Assembly (NCBI GenBank): GCA_964568485.1
Contig: CAZMRA010000056.1
Coordinates: forward strand, 1 to 21,203
Origin: CFX5 sp964568485
GTDB lineage: Bacteria; Chloroflexota; Anaerolineae; Caldilineales; Caldilineaceae
DNA length: 21,203 bases
Direction of reading: 5' to 3'
Below, one piece after another: positions 8,080 to 15,560 of the stretch (the first letter of the stretch is position 1; every line of letters starts with the position of its first letter). The translations under genes were made by a program, and so were the position numbers. The notes below the pieces were generated by a model. That model worked only from the letters and a program-made list of their open reading frames with translations, had not been told where the DNA came from and searched no databases.

Positions 8080-9453
8080 CTAGCTGCGCTCGCCCAAGGG
8101 CAAATAAGCTGCCAAACCGCCGATGATCGCGCCGGGTAACTCATAGGGTACCGGCTGCGCCTCTTGTTCGCCGATTAGCAATTCGCCGGGCGTGGCGGCT
8201 TCCCATTTTTTGTGGCGTGCTCGGCGATGGCGGCAGACCGTCTGGATTTCATCCCGTTTGCTGATGTTCCATTCACCGGTCATCAGCTCTTTTAATTGTT
8301 CAAGCTCGTAGAAGAAGCCATCCTCCAAAGCCAACAGCCGTTCATCAACCATAGCATCGCGTGCAGCGGCCAATGCCCAGCGGCGCGTCCCTGCTAAGAT
8401 ATAGGCAAACGCGTGTTGCGCTTGGCTTTGCAACGTGTGCAGGGTGCCGATCCGTTGGAGCAAGGTTTGTGCTTCTTTGCGGTGATTCGCTCCGATGGCG
8501 GCCAGGAGCGGTTCGGGATTGGCCGCGACTGGAGTGATCGGCTGGCTGGGCGGCCAAGCCGCGAGGATGGCAAAGATCGCTGCTGGATCCTCTTCCCAGC
8601 GCGGGTGACGAAGCTCGCCCTCCTCCAGCGCTCGGTGACCAAAGCGACTCAAGAAAGTCTGCACAGCGGCAACGATCTGCGGTGCTGGCAGGGTGTTCTG
8701 CCAATCGGCAAAATTGCCCACCTGAAGCCAACTCGATGCTGCCGGGGCGGCGGCAAAGGCGCGAGCCAGAGATTCTAGCTCCGTCAAGATCGCGGTCTCG
8801 ACCAGGTTTTGGCGCGGCGTGGCGGCTGCGATCAACGCTAGATTCGCCGGGTAGCCGGCTTGCTCGGCACTCCAGCGAATCAGCCGATTGTAGCTGCAAT
8901 CCAAATTGTGGCGGGCAGCCAACCAGACCATTAGGCTGTGTGTGCCGATGTTCTCGATCTCTTCCATGATCTGCAGCACTTCGGCCTGGGTCCAGCGGAA
9001 GTCATGGGTTTTGGTGTACCAATTTTGTGCTTGCTGAGTGATCGCCTCGATCTCACTGGCTAATGTGCTTAAGAGGCGCTCGATCTTATTTTGTGCTAAA
9101 CCAAATTTGATGCCGGCGAGAAAACCTGGCTTCTCCCATTTGGTGATCGGAAATGGTTGGCCGTCGATCTGGAGCGTAATCGGCTCCACTGCTGCGCCTT
9201 CGACATCACGTTGTGCAAAGATGGTCAAGTTGAGATAGGCTCGTCCCTCGTGTTGGCTCAACACACGCGCTCGCGGGGTTGGATCAAAACCCAAGCGGTC
9301 AAAATAAGTGTACCAAGCGCGCCCAGCAATTTCAGATAATACACTGTAGCTCAGTGGGGTCAGGACACCACTACAGAGCGGTCGCAAGGGGATAGTACTC
9401 CAGACCGTGCGACTGCCACGCGGTAGGCCGTCGGGAAGCCGATAATCGTACAA
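8080..9453 (-). CDS. Stand-alone protein resembling the central region of PEP synthase / rifampicin phosphotransferase
   Basis: 457 residues; no signal peptide or membrane helix seen. Two stretches recall the middle part of PEP-synthase/rifampicin-phosphotransferase proteins. VWSTIPLRPLCSGVLTPLSY (17-36) resembles the start of that part, usually W..N.GE..PG..TPL. FLSRFGHRALEEGELRHPRW (267-286), followed by EEDP, resembles the FL.R.GHR...E..L..PRW.EDP segment. The protein begins after where the ATP-grasp domain would end and stops before the phospho-histidine domain, so neither catalytic half is present. The start is TTG, preceded by GAGGTG; an in-frame TGA five codons upstream rules out a longer protein. 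Neither flank holds remnants of the missing domains, so it looks like an intact gene rather than a decayed one. Possible roles: a partner of separately encoded domains, or a binding protein. The family link is by eye; function unknown. Confidence 0.6.
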   Translation of the reverse strand: MYDYRLPDGLPRGSRTVWSTIPLRPLCSGVLTPLSYSVLSEIAGRAWYTYFDRLGFDPTPRARVLSQHEGRAYLNLTIFAQRDVEGAAVEPITLQIDGQPFPITKWEKPGFLAGIKFGLAQNKIERLLSTLASEIEAITQQAQNWYTKTHDFRWTQAEVLQIMEEIENIGTHSLMVWLAARHNLDCSYNRLIRWSAEQAGYPANLALIAAATPRQNLVETAILTELESLARAFAAAPAASSWLQVGNFADWQNTLPAPQIVAAVQTFLSRFGHRALEEGELRHPRWEEDPAAIFAILAAWPPSQPITPVAANPEPLLAAIGANHRKEAQTLLQRIGTLHTLQSQAQHAFAYILAGTRRWALAAARDAMVDERLLALEDGFFYELEQLKELMTGEWNISKRDEIQTVCRHRRARHKKWEAATPGELLIGEQEAQPVPYELPGAIIGGLAAYLPLGERS

Positions 9454-9495
9454 AGGACACCTCGGTCAGTAAATTTGAATATTAAACCGGGGTCT

Positions 9496-9524
9496 ATTGT
9501 CGCCAGAACAACAGTAAGTGTCAA
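9496..9524 (-). promoter_or_regulatory. Strong sigma70-type promoter for the PEP-synthase-like gene
   Basis: Consensus TTGACA (9519-9524, minus strand), 17-base spacer, then GACAAT (9496-9501). Predicted start near 9489 gives a leader of about 36 bases before the TTG codon at 9453. It is the best -35 box in the window and points away from the promoter at 9628-9656. Confidence 0.7.
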
Positions 9525-9627
9525 TTTATTGAGGCTTAACGACTCTGCTCAGCGTTCAAAACCGTTCTCTACGGCTGGTAATCCCCAGTCCCCGACACCC
9601 CGTGAGAAGCGGTATCGGCTTAAAAAG

Positions 9628-9656
9628 TTGCTGGGTGCTTGCTTCCCAAGTACAAT
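9628..9656 (+). promoter_or_regulatory. Sigma70-type promoter for the tandem Lrp-effector-domain gene
   Basis: TTGCTG (9628-9633) and TACAAT (9651-9656) with a 17-base spacer. Transcription would begin near 9663, about 20 bases before the ATG, with AGGAGG at 9673-9678 in the leader. Together with the promoter at 9496-9524 it forms a divergent pair about 100 bases apart, which would allow joint control. Confidence 0.6.
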
Positions 9657-9682
9657 AGCAATAAGTTGATCGAGGAGGAATT

Positions 9683-10432
9683 ATGACGGTACGACGCACT
9701 TCCTCAGCTGAACAATTCCCCGCAGCTGAGTCTAGGCTGAAATCTCAGCGCCAATTGCCCCCGAAGCCAATTTTAGTTTTTGTAGATACCGATATCGTGA
9801 GTGGCCGGGACGAATTAGCGCGCGAGCAATTGCTCAACAACCTACGCCGCTATCACACCCCCGGTGTCTCGCCGCTTTGGGTCCATTGGCAACGTGAACG
9901 GTCAGATCTGCGCTTTGCCTGCACGGTGAGCGATCTGTCCGAATTTAATGAATTTATGCTGGATGTCGTGCGCTGTGTGGAGGGTGTGCGCGAAACAACG
10001 ACCATTCTCAGCTTTGGTGGTCATATTGATACTGATGTGCTGCTGGAACTAGAGATGGAAGTCAGCCCGAATAGCTCAACCGTCGCTTGCAGCGTGATGA
10101 TTGACGTGCAAGCTGGGGCTGATCGAGCTTGTTTCGAGGCGTTGTTGGCACTGCCACCGCACCCGGATGTGCGACGTGTCTGGCTACTCAACTGTTACCA
10201 CAGCAACGATGCTGATTTGATGATGTTGCTGTTAGGCAAAAATGAGGCCGCCATCACCGGCTATTTGATGAGCTGGATCCGCACCACGCCGGGGGTGATC
10301 GATACCGAGATGAGCAACATCCTTGATTGGCGCTGGATGGCTAGCCCGGATGATATTGTTGGTTTGTGCGAACTCTTTTTCACCGACGAACGTGTCACCA
10401 GCCGTCGGACGAATACCCGCGAGATGTCCTAA
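9683..10432 (+). CDS. Protein with two Lrp/AsnC-effector-like (ACT-like) domains and no DNA-binding domain
   Basis: 249 residues, soluble. After a ~28-residue polar N-terminus come two units with an alternating beta-alpha pattern. Unit 1 (about 30-123) contains DLSEFNEFMLDVVRCVEGVR followed by ETTTILSF. Unit 2 (about 134-218) contains ACFEALLALPPHPDVRRVWL, NDADLMMLLLG and TTPGVIDTEMSNIL. The order -- strand, helix, turn with P.V, strand, D.-hydrophobic strand, helix, PGV..T.T..- is that of the Lrp/AsnC effector-binding domain. No helix-turn-helix is present at the N-terminus, so this is not a classical Lrp regulator. The start is fixed by AGGAGG four bases before the ATG. It is transcribed divergently from the PEP-synthase-like gene and ends at a clear terminator. 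Binding a small molecule, or regulating a partner protein, is the best guess. Confidence 0.6.
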   Translation: MTVRRTSSAEQFPAAESRLKSQRQLPPKPILVFVDTDIVSGRDELAREQLLNNLRRYHTPGVSPLWVHWQRERSDLRFACTVSDLSEFNEFMLDVVRCVEGVRETTTILSFGGHIDTDVLLELEMEVSPNSSTVACSVMIDVQAGADRACFEALLALPPHPDVRRVWLLNCYHSNDADLMMLLLGKNEAAITGYLMSWIRTTPGVIDTEMSNILDWRWMASPDDIVGLCELFFTDERVTSRRTNTREMS

Positions 10433-10434
10433 GC

Positions 10435-10480
10435 AAAAAAGTAGGTAGACAGCGCAACCCATGTCTACCTACTTCCCTAT
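10435..10480. terminator. Bidirectional intrinsic terminator
   Basis: A perfect 13-bp stem (10439-10451 with 10462-10474, sequence AAGTAGGTAGACA) encloses a 10-base loop. On the minus strand the stem ends in a run of six T, so it should stop transcription strongly there, acting on readthrough from the Gfo/Idh gene ending at 10496. On the plus strand it follows the stop codon at 10432 directly and has a weaker TTCCCTATTT tail. Confidence 0.85.
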
Positions 10481-10495
10481 TTAATATTGCCCCAA

Positions 10496-11596
10496 CTAGC
10501 GCAATTGCCAGTTTTGGTCACCCGGGCCATTCATACGGTAATAGAACGGATCATCTAGATTGATGGTCCCGCGCTCCACCGGTTGTCCGGTCATGGCCGA
10601 TTTGTAGAGGCTGGCGAGGAATTCGAGCGTCGGGCGCACATCTGGTCCGCTGACTGGGGGACGTTCGCCTCGTTCGTAGGCGTCCAACAGGGCCTTTAAT
10701 TGCGCCGTGTGCGAAGAAGGAATATTCTCGCCGATGTCTTGCCACTCGGCCAGCTCTGCCTCGTCGGTATTTCCCTTGAGCGCTGAAAATTGCCAATGTT
10801 CATTGCTGTAGCTGTAGAGGTGCGTCAACTCCACGGTGGCTTTCTGGAAGTCAAGACGTAGGTAAGATTCTTCGCGCGGTGACAATGCGCTGACCGTGAT
10901 ATTCGCCATGGCACCACTGGCAAAACGCACGCTAGCCATGGCCACATCTTCCACTTCGATGTCGCGATCCACCGTTCCAATCATCGCCCGCACTTCGACC
11001 CATTCGTCCAGCAACCAGAGTAAAAAGTCGATCGTGTGAATGCCGTGGCCCATCACTGTGCCGCCTAGCTCGGTGGCCCATTTGCCGCGCCATGGGACCT
11101 CGTAATAGGCGCGTGCGCGATACCAGGTAGTCAGCGAGTTGACTACCAATGGCCTGCCCAGCTTGCCTTGGTGGATCAACTTTTTGAGGTGTTGGCCACC
11201 CGACCCAAACCGCCATTGAAAGACGCTGGCGCAATAGTTGCCGGTGCGTGCCTCGGCCGATTCGATCAAATCCATCTCGGCCAATGAAGCACAGAGCGGT
11301 TTTTCGCACAATACCCAAGCACCCGCTTCCAAACAGAGGACGATCAATTCACAGTGGGTGCCAGGCGGCGTGGCGATATGCACCAACTGCGGCCGCGTCT
11401 GCGCCAACATGGTCCCCGCATCGGTATAGCGGCCAGGAATCGAATAGGTCTCGCAGAATTGATCTACTCGCTCGGCGTCAATATCCACCGCTGCCACTAC
11501 CTGGACCCTCGCCTGTTCATGCAGCAAAGCCTGCATGTGCGATTTGGCGATCCCACCCGTACCGATGATCGCGACCCGCAAACGTTCGTTACTCAT
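10496..11596 (-). CDS. Gfo/Idh/MocA family NAD(P)-dependent oxidoreductase
   Basis: 366 residues, the usual length of the family. The N-terminal Rossmann fold shows VAIIGTGGIAKSH (8-20) for dinucleotide binding and VDID after strand 2, where acidic residues commonly favour NAD. The family signature CEKPL is at 97-101. The C-terminal alpha/beta domain has MGHGIHTIDFLLWL, where one His probably acts in the active site. Such enzymes oxidise or reduce sugars, inositols and related polyols; the exact substrate is not predictable. It is divergent from an enolase-superfamily dehydratase, which suggests a shared sugar or sugar-acid pathway. The start at 11596 (MSNERLRV) fits the family N-terminus, with only a weak AGGG about 10 bases upstream. 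A strong terminator lies 22 bases past the stop. Confidence 0.9.
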   Translation of the reverse strand: MSNERLRVAIIGTGGIAKSHMQALLHEQARVQVVAAVDIDAERVDQFCETYSIPGRYTDAGTMLAQTRPQLVHIATPPGTHCELIVLCLEAGAWVLCEKPLCASLAEMDLIESAEARTGNYCASVFQWRFGSGGQHLKKLIHQGKLGRPLVVNSLTTWYRARAYYEVPWRGKWATELGGTVMGHGIHTIDFLLWLLDEWVEVRAMIGTVDRDIEVEDVAMASVRFASGAMANITVSALSPREESYLRLDFQKATVELTHLYSYSNEHWQFSALKGNTDEAELAEWQDIGENIPSSHTAQLKALLDAYERGERPPVSGPDVRPTLEFLASLYKSAMTGQPVERGTINLDDPFYYRMNGPGDQNWQLR

Positions 11597-11649
11597 TTTG
11601 GCTTATCCCTGGGCAAAAATAAGGCTAAAAATGAAAAGAAGATAATAGT

Positions 11650-11677
11650 ATTATACTGAATTCGCCTCAGAGTCGAA
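11650..11677 (-). promoter_or_regulatory. Sigma70-type promoter for the Gfo/Idh/MocA gene
   Basis: On the minus strand a perfect -10 box TATAAT (11650-11655) is preceded, after 16 bases, by TTCGAC (11672-11677). Transcription would begin near 11643, giving an A/T-rich leader of about 45 bases. No operator is obvious. Confidence 0.55.
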
Positions 11678-11727
11678 AGTCATTATCCACGCTGGCAAAC
11701 ACGCTGCATGATGCCGAACGATCACCA

Positions 11728-11759
11728 TTGACTGTTCGACATACACTCCGTGCTATACT
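11728..11759 (+). promoter_or_regulatory. Extended -10 promoter for the enolase-superfamily gene
   Basis: TGCTATACT (11751-11759) is an extended -10 element, TGn followed by TATACT. A TTGACT lies at 11728-11733, but the 20-base spacing is longer than ideal, so promoter strength probably depends on the extended -10 or on an activator. It is divergent from the promoter at 11650-11677. Confidence 0.45.
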
Positions 11760-11808
11760 GGCGTCATACAACCTCGCATCTAATCGCACAAGTAGAAAGC
11801 TACTGATC

Positions 11809-13005
11809 ATGAAAATTACCCAAATTCGCACCATCAATTTTGCGACCTATCCGAATATTACCTTTCTCGAATTGATGACCGACACCGGCCTGGTGGGCTT
11901 GGGCGAAACCTATTACACCCCCCGCTCCGTGGCGACCTACATCGAGGAAGTCCTCGCGCCCATGCTGCTCGACGGTGATCCCTTGCAGATCGAACAATTC
12001 TGGCGGCGGGCCTATGATGGCTCGCATGTTTATGGCAACAAGGGGTTGGAGATGCGTTGTTTGGCCGCGGTGGACATTGCTCTGTGGGACCTGCTGGGGC
12101 AGCATGTCGGCCAGCCCATTTGGCAGATCTTGGGGGGCACCAGCCATCCCGATGGTGTGCTGGTCTATAACACTTGTGCCCAAGCCGGGTATGCACAAGG
12201 CACGCCCGGCGTGCGCCGCCAACAACCGTATGTGATCCCTAGCCAATATCGAGATTACGATGCTTGGCACAATGACGCCGGTGAACTGGCCAAATCGCTG
12301 CTGAGTATGGGCATCAAAGCGATGAAAATTTGGCCCTTCGATCCCTTTGCGCTCACCAATCGCGGCCAGAGCATTTCCTGGGCTGAGATTGAACAAGGCT
12401 TGCGCCCCTGGCGGCAGATCCGCGATGCGGTCGGCATGGAGATCGATGTGATCCTGGAAGGGCATGGCTATTGGGCGTTACAACCGGCGCGGCGGATTGC
12501 CGAAGCGCTTGAGCCCTACGCCCCGGTCTTGCTCGAAGATTTGATGAAGCCCGACAATCCGCACACCTTGGCCAAGCTGCGCGAATCGACCCGCACGCCG
12601 ATTGTGGCCAGCGAGCTGCTGATGAATCGCTACGCCGTGCAAGAGATGCTCTTGGCTGGCGCATGCGACGTGGTAATGACCGACATCGCCTGGGCTGGCG
12701 GCATCACTGAATCGCGCAAGATTGCCAACCTGGCCGAAACGCACAACATGAGCGTGATCTTCCATGATTGCACCGGTCCCGTGACGTTGGCGGCGGCCCT
12801 CCACCTGGGCGCCCATTGCACCAATACATGGATGCAAGAGATCGTGCGCGATTACACGCTGGGCTATTATCGCGAGCTGGTGGATCATCCCTTCGACGTC
12901 GAGCAAGGGCGCATGAAGCCCCCCAGCCGATCTGGTTTGGGTGTGGCTCTGCGTGCTGATGCGCTCGAGCGCGGCGATTGTGTGATCCAAACGCTGCAAA
13001 TTTAA
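11809..13005 (+). CDS. Enolase-superfamily enzyme (mandelate racemase/muconate lactonizing type), probable sugar-acid dehydratase
   Basis: 398 residues, typical family length. The N-terminal capping domain (1-~115) is followed by the TIM barrel. Visible barrel residues: lysines in GIKAMKIW (K170, K173); an E-x-H pair in ILEGHGYW (E217, H219) at the first metal-ligand position, as in galactonate and gluconate/mannonate-type dehydratases; E243 in LLEDL; E269 in VASEL; and H319 in FHDC, at the general acid/base position. Likely reaction: Mg2+-dependent removal of water from an aldonic acid to a 2-keto-3-deoxy acid; substrate unknown. The ATG at 11809 matches the family N-terminus. A TTG upstream in frame at 11728 lies in the promoter and is rejected. 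No clear ribosome binding site is seen, and a 5-bp hairpin (11791-11804) sits just before the ATG. Confidence 0.85.
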   Translation: MKITQIRTINFATYPNITFLELMTDTGLVGLGETYYTPRSVATYIEEVLAPMLLDGDPLQIEQFWRRAYDGSHVYGNKGLEMRCLAAVDIALWDLLGQHVGQPIWQILGGTSHPDGVLVYNTCAQAGYAQGTPGVRRQQPYVIPSQYRDYDAWHNDAGELAKSLLSMGIKAMKIWPFDPFALTNRGQSISWAEIEQGLRPWRQIRDAVGMEIDVILEGHGYWALQPARRIAEALEPYAPVLLEDLMKPDNPHTLAKLRESTRTPIVASELLMNRYAVQEMLLAGACDVVMTDIAWAGGITESRKIANLAETHNMSVIFHDCTGPVTLAAALHLGAHCTNTWMQEIVRDYTLGYYRELVDHPFDVEQGRMKPPSRSGLGVALRADALERGDCVIQTLQI

Positions 13006-13073
13006 ATCGGAGGCGTGATGGTGGCGAAGGCGTCGACAACTGTTTCCCAAAGTAGACTTGTCTGGAGCTCCCG

Positions 13074-13850
13074 ATGAATGATAGTACCAAACGCTTTTCT
13101 AGTCGCGTGGAGAATTACGTGCGCTATCGCCCTGGTTATCCGGTCGGGGTGATCGAGACGTTGCGTCAGGAATGTGGGCTGACCCCCGCCCACGCAATCG
13201 CCGACATTGGCTCGGGTACAGGCTTTTTGAGCCAGCTTTTGCTGCGTAATGGCAATCGTGTCTACGGTGTGGAACCCAATCGCGAGATGCGGCGGGCCGC
13301 TGAGCAGTTACTGAGCGACCAGCCCAACTTTGTCAGCGTGGATGGCACCGCCGAGGCCACGACCTTGGCGGATGCGTCTGTGGATTTTGTCTGTGCGGGG
13401 CAGGCATTTCATTGGTTTGATCCGCAAGCCGCGCGCCGCGAGTTTGCGCGTATTCTGCGGCCTGGCGGCTGGGTGGTGCTGGTGTGGAACTACCGGCGGA
13501 TCGAAACCGCGCCGATGATGCAAGCCTACGAGGCGATTGTCAAACGCTACTCCGACGACTACGAGGATGTCTCCCACCATCGACCCGAGTATGACGATGC
13601 CAGCGTGCGCGCCTTCTTCGGTCCGCAGGGGTGCGGATTGGCGGTGCATCCCAACGAGCAGCACTTCGACTTTGCTGGGCTGCGCGGACGGCTGCTCTCC
13701 TCGTCCTATGCACCGGAAGCCGGCCATCCCAATCACGAGCCCATGCTGGCCGATCTACGGGCGCTGTTCGAGCAATATCAACAGCAGGGTCGGGTCACCT
13801 TCGAGTACGATACGAAAGTCTACTATGGGCGGTTGACGAACGCCGCTTAA
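13074..13850 (+). CDS. Class I SAM-dependent methyltransferase
   Basis: 258 residues. Motif I, ADIGSGTGFLS (43-53), is the SAM-binding glycine loop. VYGVEPN (63-69) gives the acidic residue that binds the ribose, and VDFVCAGQAFHWFD plus LRPGGWVVLVW are the usual later motifs. The AFHWFD motif is common in the UbiE/Methyltransf_11 group and in related trans-aconitate-methyltransferase-like proteins of unknown substrate. The ATG at 13074 is supported by GGAG about 7 bases upstream. The gene lies 68 bases after the enolase-superfamily gene on the same strand, with no terminator between, so they may be cotranscribed; a functional link is not evident. It converges on the MOSC gene with a 9-base gap. 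Confidence 0.85.
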   Translation: MNDSTKRFSSRVENYVRYRPGYPVGVIETLRQECGLTPAHAIADIGSGTGFLSQLLLRNGNRVYGVEPNREMRRAAEQLLSDQPNFVSVDGTAEATTLADASVDFVCAGQAFHWFDPQAARREFARILRPGGWVVLVWNYRRIETAPMMQAYEAIVKRYSDDYEDVSHHRPEYDDASVRAFFGPQGCGLAVHPNEQHFDFAGLRGRLLSSSYAPEAGHPNHEPMLADLRALFEQYQQQGRVTFEYDTKVYYGRLTNAA

Positions 13851-13859
13851 CGCCGGTAC

Positions 13860-14306
13860 TTATGCTTCCTCGACCCAAGCAACGGCATCACCAATTTGGA
13901 TGGTGCCGTTATCGAGGACTTCGCCATAGGCACCACCACCCCAATTGTCGTACATGGCGGCGCGCAACCCACTGTGCGCCGCTTCCATCTGTTCGCAGGG
14001 CTTGGTCTCGCCATAGATGCGAATCCGCACATCGCCAATTTGCAAGATACGTTTGCGGCTATTGGCCAACGGAATCCCGCTCACCAGCAGATTGGCTCGG
14101 CGCGTCGCCGGGGATAGATCCGCATCAACCTCAGCCATGATGCGCTCCCAATCCTCCCGGTTTAAGATGGTCACCTGGCGCTTGCCACCTTGGTCGGCAT
14201 TGCCAACCAGGCCGCGCCCAGCCACCAACTCGGCGCGCTGTGTCGCATCCATCACACTGCCATGTGCCCGCTTGATCCAGATCGCTTCCAACGTGCCTGT
14301 GCTCAT
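13860..14306 (-). CDS. MOSC domain protein
   Basis: 148 residues, a single MOSC domain (the C-terminal domain of molybdenum cofactor sulfurases, also found alone). Visible signs: GRGLVGNAD (30-38), QVTILNREDWERI, RRANLLVSGI (69-78), and KPCEQME with the conserved cysteine C104. Free-standing MOSC proteins are thought to carry sulfur or bind molybdenum cofactor; some act in N-hydroxylated-compound reduction. The specific role is unknown here, and no molybdoenzyme gene is in the window. The start at 14306 was chosen because GGAG lies 5 bases upstream; the longer frame from 14378 has no conserved residues in its first 24 codons. A hairpin separates it from the upstream lactonase gene. Confidence 0.85.
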   Translation of the reverse strand: MSTGTLEAIWIKRAHGSVMDATQRAELVAGRGLVGNADQGGKRQVTILNREDWERIMAEVDADLSPATRRANLLVSGIPLANSRKRILQIGDVRIRIYGETKPCEQMEAAHSGLRAAMYDNWGGGAYGEVLDNGTIQIGDAVAWVEEA

Positions 14307-14343
14307 AGATGCTCCTCGAATTATGGCTAGTGGCCCTAGGTGA

Positions 14344-14387
14344 GGGAACAGGTGATCGGGCTGCGTTCCCCCGATCAACCTGCTCCC
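14344..14387 (-). terminator. Long imperfect hairpin between the lactonase and MOSC genes
   Basis: Arms 14344-14360 and 14370-14387 pair over about 16 bp, with one bulge and one mismatch, around a 9-base loop; the inner seven pairs are GATCGGG/CCCGATC. It lies 18 bases past the lactonase stop and upstream of the MOSC start. No T run follows, so it may be a weak terminator, an mRNA-processing or stability element, or an attenuator. Confidence 0.45.
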
Positions 14388-14404
14388 CCGGTCTCTAATC
14401 TTAC

Positions 14405-15487
14405 TTAGAGTAGCTTCAAACAGACGGCGGTGGGGACGCTCGAAAGTTGGCCCGTGGGGGTCAATGTCCCAGTATTTTGATCGATGGTGTAGGCGGCCAC
14501 AGTGTTGCTGTTTTGATTGGCCGCCAGCAACCAGGTGCCGGTCGGGTCGATGGCAAAGTTGCGCGGGATCTGGCCCTGGGTCGATTCGGTGCCCAAGAAG
14601 GTGAGTTTGCCCGTGCTCTCGTCGATGGCATACATGGCAATGCTGTCGTGCCCGCGGTTCGAGCAGTAGATGAACTTGCCGTTCGGGTGCACGTGCAGAT
14701 CCGCCGTGTGGCTGCGCCCGCTGAAATCTTCTGGCAAGGTCGAGATGGACTGGATCTCGTTCAAGCTACCGCTGGCTTCATCATATTCAAAGACCACCAC
14801 CTTGTTGCCAATTTCGAGATTGCAATAGGCAAACTTGCGATTGGGGTGGATGTCAAAGTGGCGCGGGCCACCACCGGCTTCGGTCTGCGCCCAGGGCTGC
14901 GATCCGGGAGTCAATTTGCCCGTGTTGGCATCAAATTGGTAGATCACCACTTTGTCCATGCCGAGGTCTGGCGCATAAGCGAAGCGATTGTCCGGGGAAA
15001 TGACAAAGGAGTGGGCGTGGGGCCCTTCCTGACGTTGTGGATTGACGCTCGAGCCAACGTGCTGCTTGAAGTCGCTGGCTTCGCCCAAGCTGCCATCGGC
15101 CTGGATCGGGTGGACGATGACGCTGCCGCTGAGCACCCAGCGTCCGGTGGCATCAACGGTGACATAGCAAGGGCCAGCCCCGCCGCTCGACTGCGTATTC
15201 AAGAAAGTCAACTCGCCAGTTTGGCGATTCACGGCATAAGCCGACACACCGCCGCCACTCTTGCCGCTCTCGTCGATGACTTCGCTCACCGCATAAAGAT
15301 AACTACCCTGCGGATCGAGTGTTAAGAACGACGGATTGACAATCCCCTTGGCGACACTCAACTGCGTCAGCTCGCCAGTTTTGCCATTTAAGCGATAGGT
15401 GTAGATCCCTTCGGCTTGGCCATCTACGTGGCCCATGCGGCCCGTGTAGGTGCCAGCAAAAACCAGATAATCTTTTGTTTCGGGCAT
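14405..15487 (-). CDS. Lactonase family beta-propeller protein (6-phosphogluconolactonase Pgl/YbhE-like)
   Basis: 360 residues, close to the family's usual ~330-370. The sequence is made of repeated blades, each with a D/H-P-x-G/R-x-x-x-Y/L-x-x-N pattern: LDPQGSYLYAVSE, ISPDNRFAYAPD, IHPNRKFAYCNLE, VHPNGKFIYCSNRG, IDPTGTWLLAANQ. GGPRHFDIHPN is the most conserved segment of the family. It starts MPETKDYLVFAGTYTG, the typical N-terminus with no signal peptide, so it is cytoplasmic. AAGGAG 5 bases before the ATG fixes the start. It would hydrolyse a sugar lactone such as 6-phosphogluconolactone or an aldonolactone. The FGGY kinase gene is 73 bases upstream on the same strand, and the Gfo/Idh and dehydratase genes are nearby; together they could form an oxidative sugar route. 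Confidence 0.88.
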   Translation of the reverse strand: MPETKDYLVFAGTYTGRMGHVDGQAEGIYTYRLNGKTGELTQLSVAKGIVNPSFLTLDPQGSYLYAVSEVIDESGKSGGGVSAYAVNRQTGELTFLNTQSSGGAGPCYVTVDATGRWVLSGSVIVHPIQADGSLGEASDFKQHVGSSVNPQRQEGPHAHSFVISPDNRFAYAPDLGMDKVVIYQFDANTGKLTPGSQPWAQTEAGGGPRHFDIHPNRKFAYCNLEIGNKVVVFEYDEASGSLNEIQSISTLPEDFSGRSHTADLHVHPNGKFIYCSNRGHDSIAMYAIDESTGKLTFLGTESTQGQIPRNFAIDPTGTWLLAANQNSNTVAAYTIDQNTGTLTPTGQLSSVPTAVCLKLL

Positions 15488-15560
15488 GGTATCTCCTTGA
15501 TTGATGCAACAAAAGGGTATTTTCTAGCGGAAAATTAAAATACTTGTACAGCGATGTCGC

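Noticed and set aside
8080..9453. PEP-synthase-like gene as a decayed pseudogene
   Set aside because: The frame is intact over 457 codons, has a strong promoter and ribosome binding site, and no remnants of the missing domains are found in the flanking gaps.
11728..11808. Upstream TTG start for the enolase-superfamily gene adding 27 residues
   Set aside because: It overlaps the -35/-10 region of the likely promoter and the added residues do not fit the family N-terminus.
12478..13050. Open frame on the minus strand opposite the enolase-superfamily gene
   Set aside because: The sense strand encodes all the expected metal-binding and catalytic residues; the antisense frame is a codon-bias shadow.
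13006..13073. Small gene between the enolase-superfamily and methyltransferase genes
   Set aside because: An ATG follows GGAGG near 13018, but its frame has no recognisable product and runs into the methyltransferase region.
14447..15325. Long plus-strand open frame opposite the lactonase gene
   Set aside because: The minus strand shows repeated propeller blades and a good ribosome binding site; the other frame shows neither.
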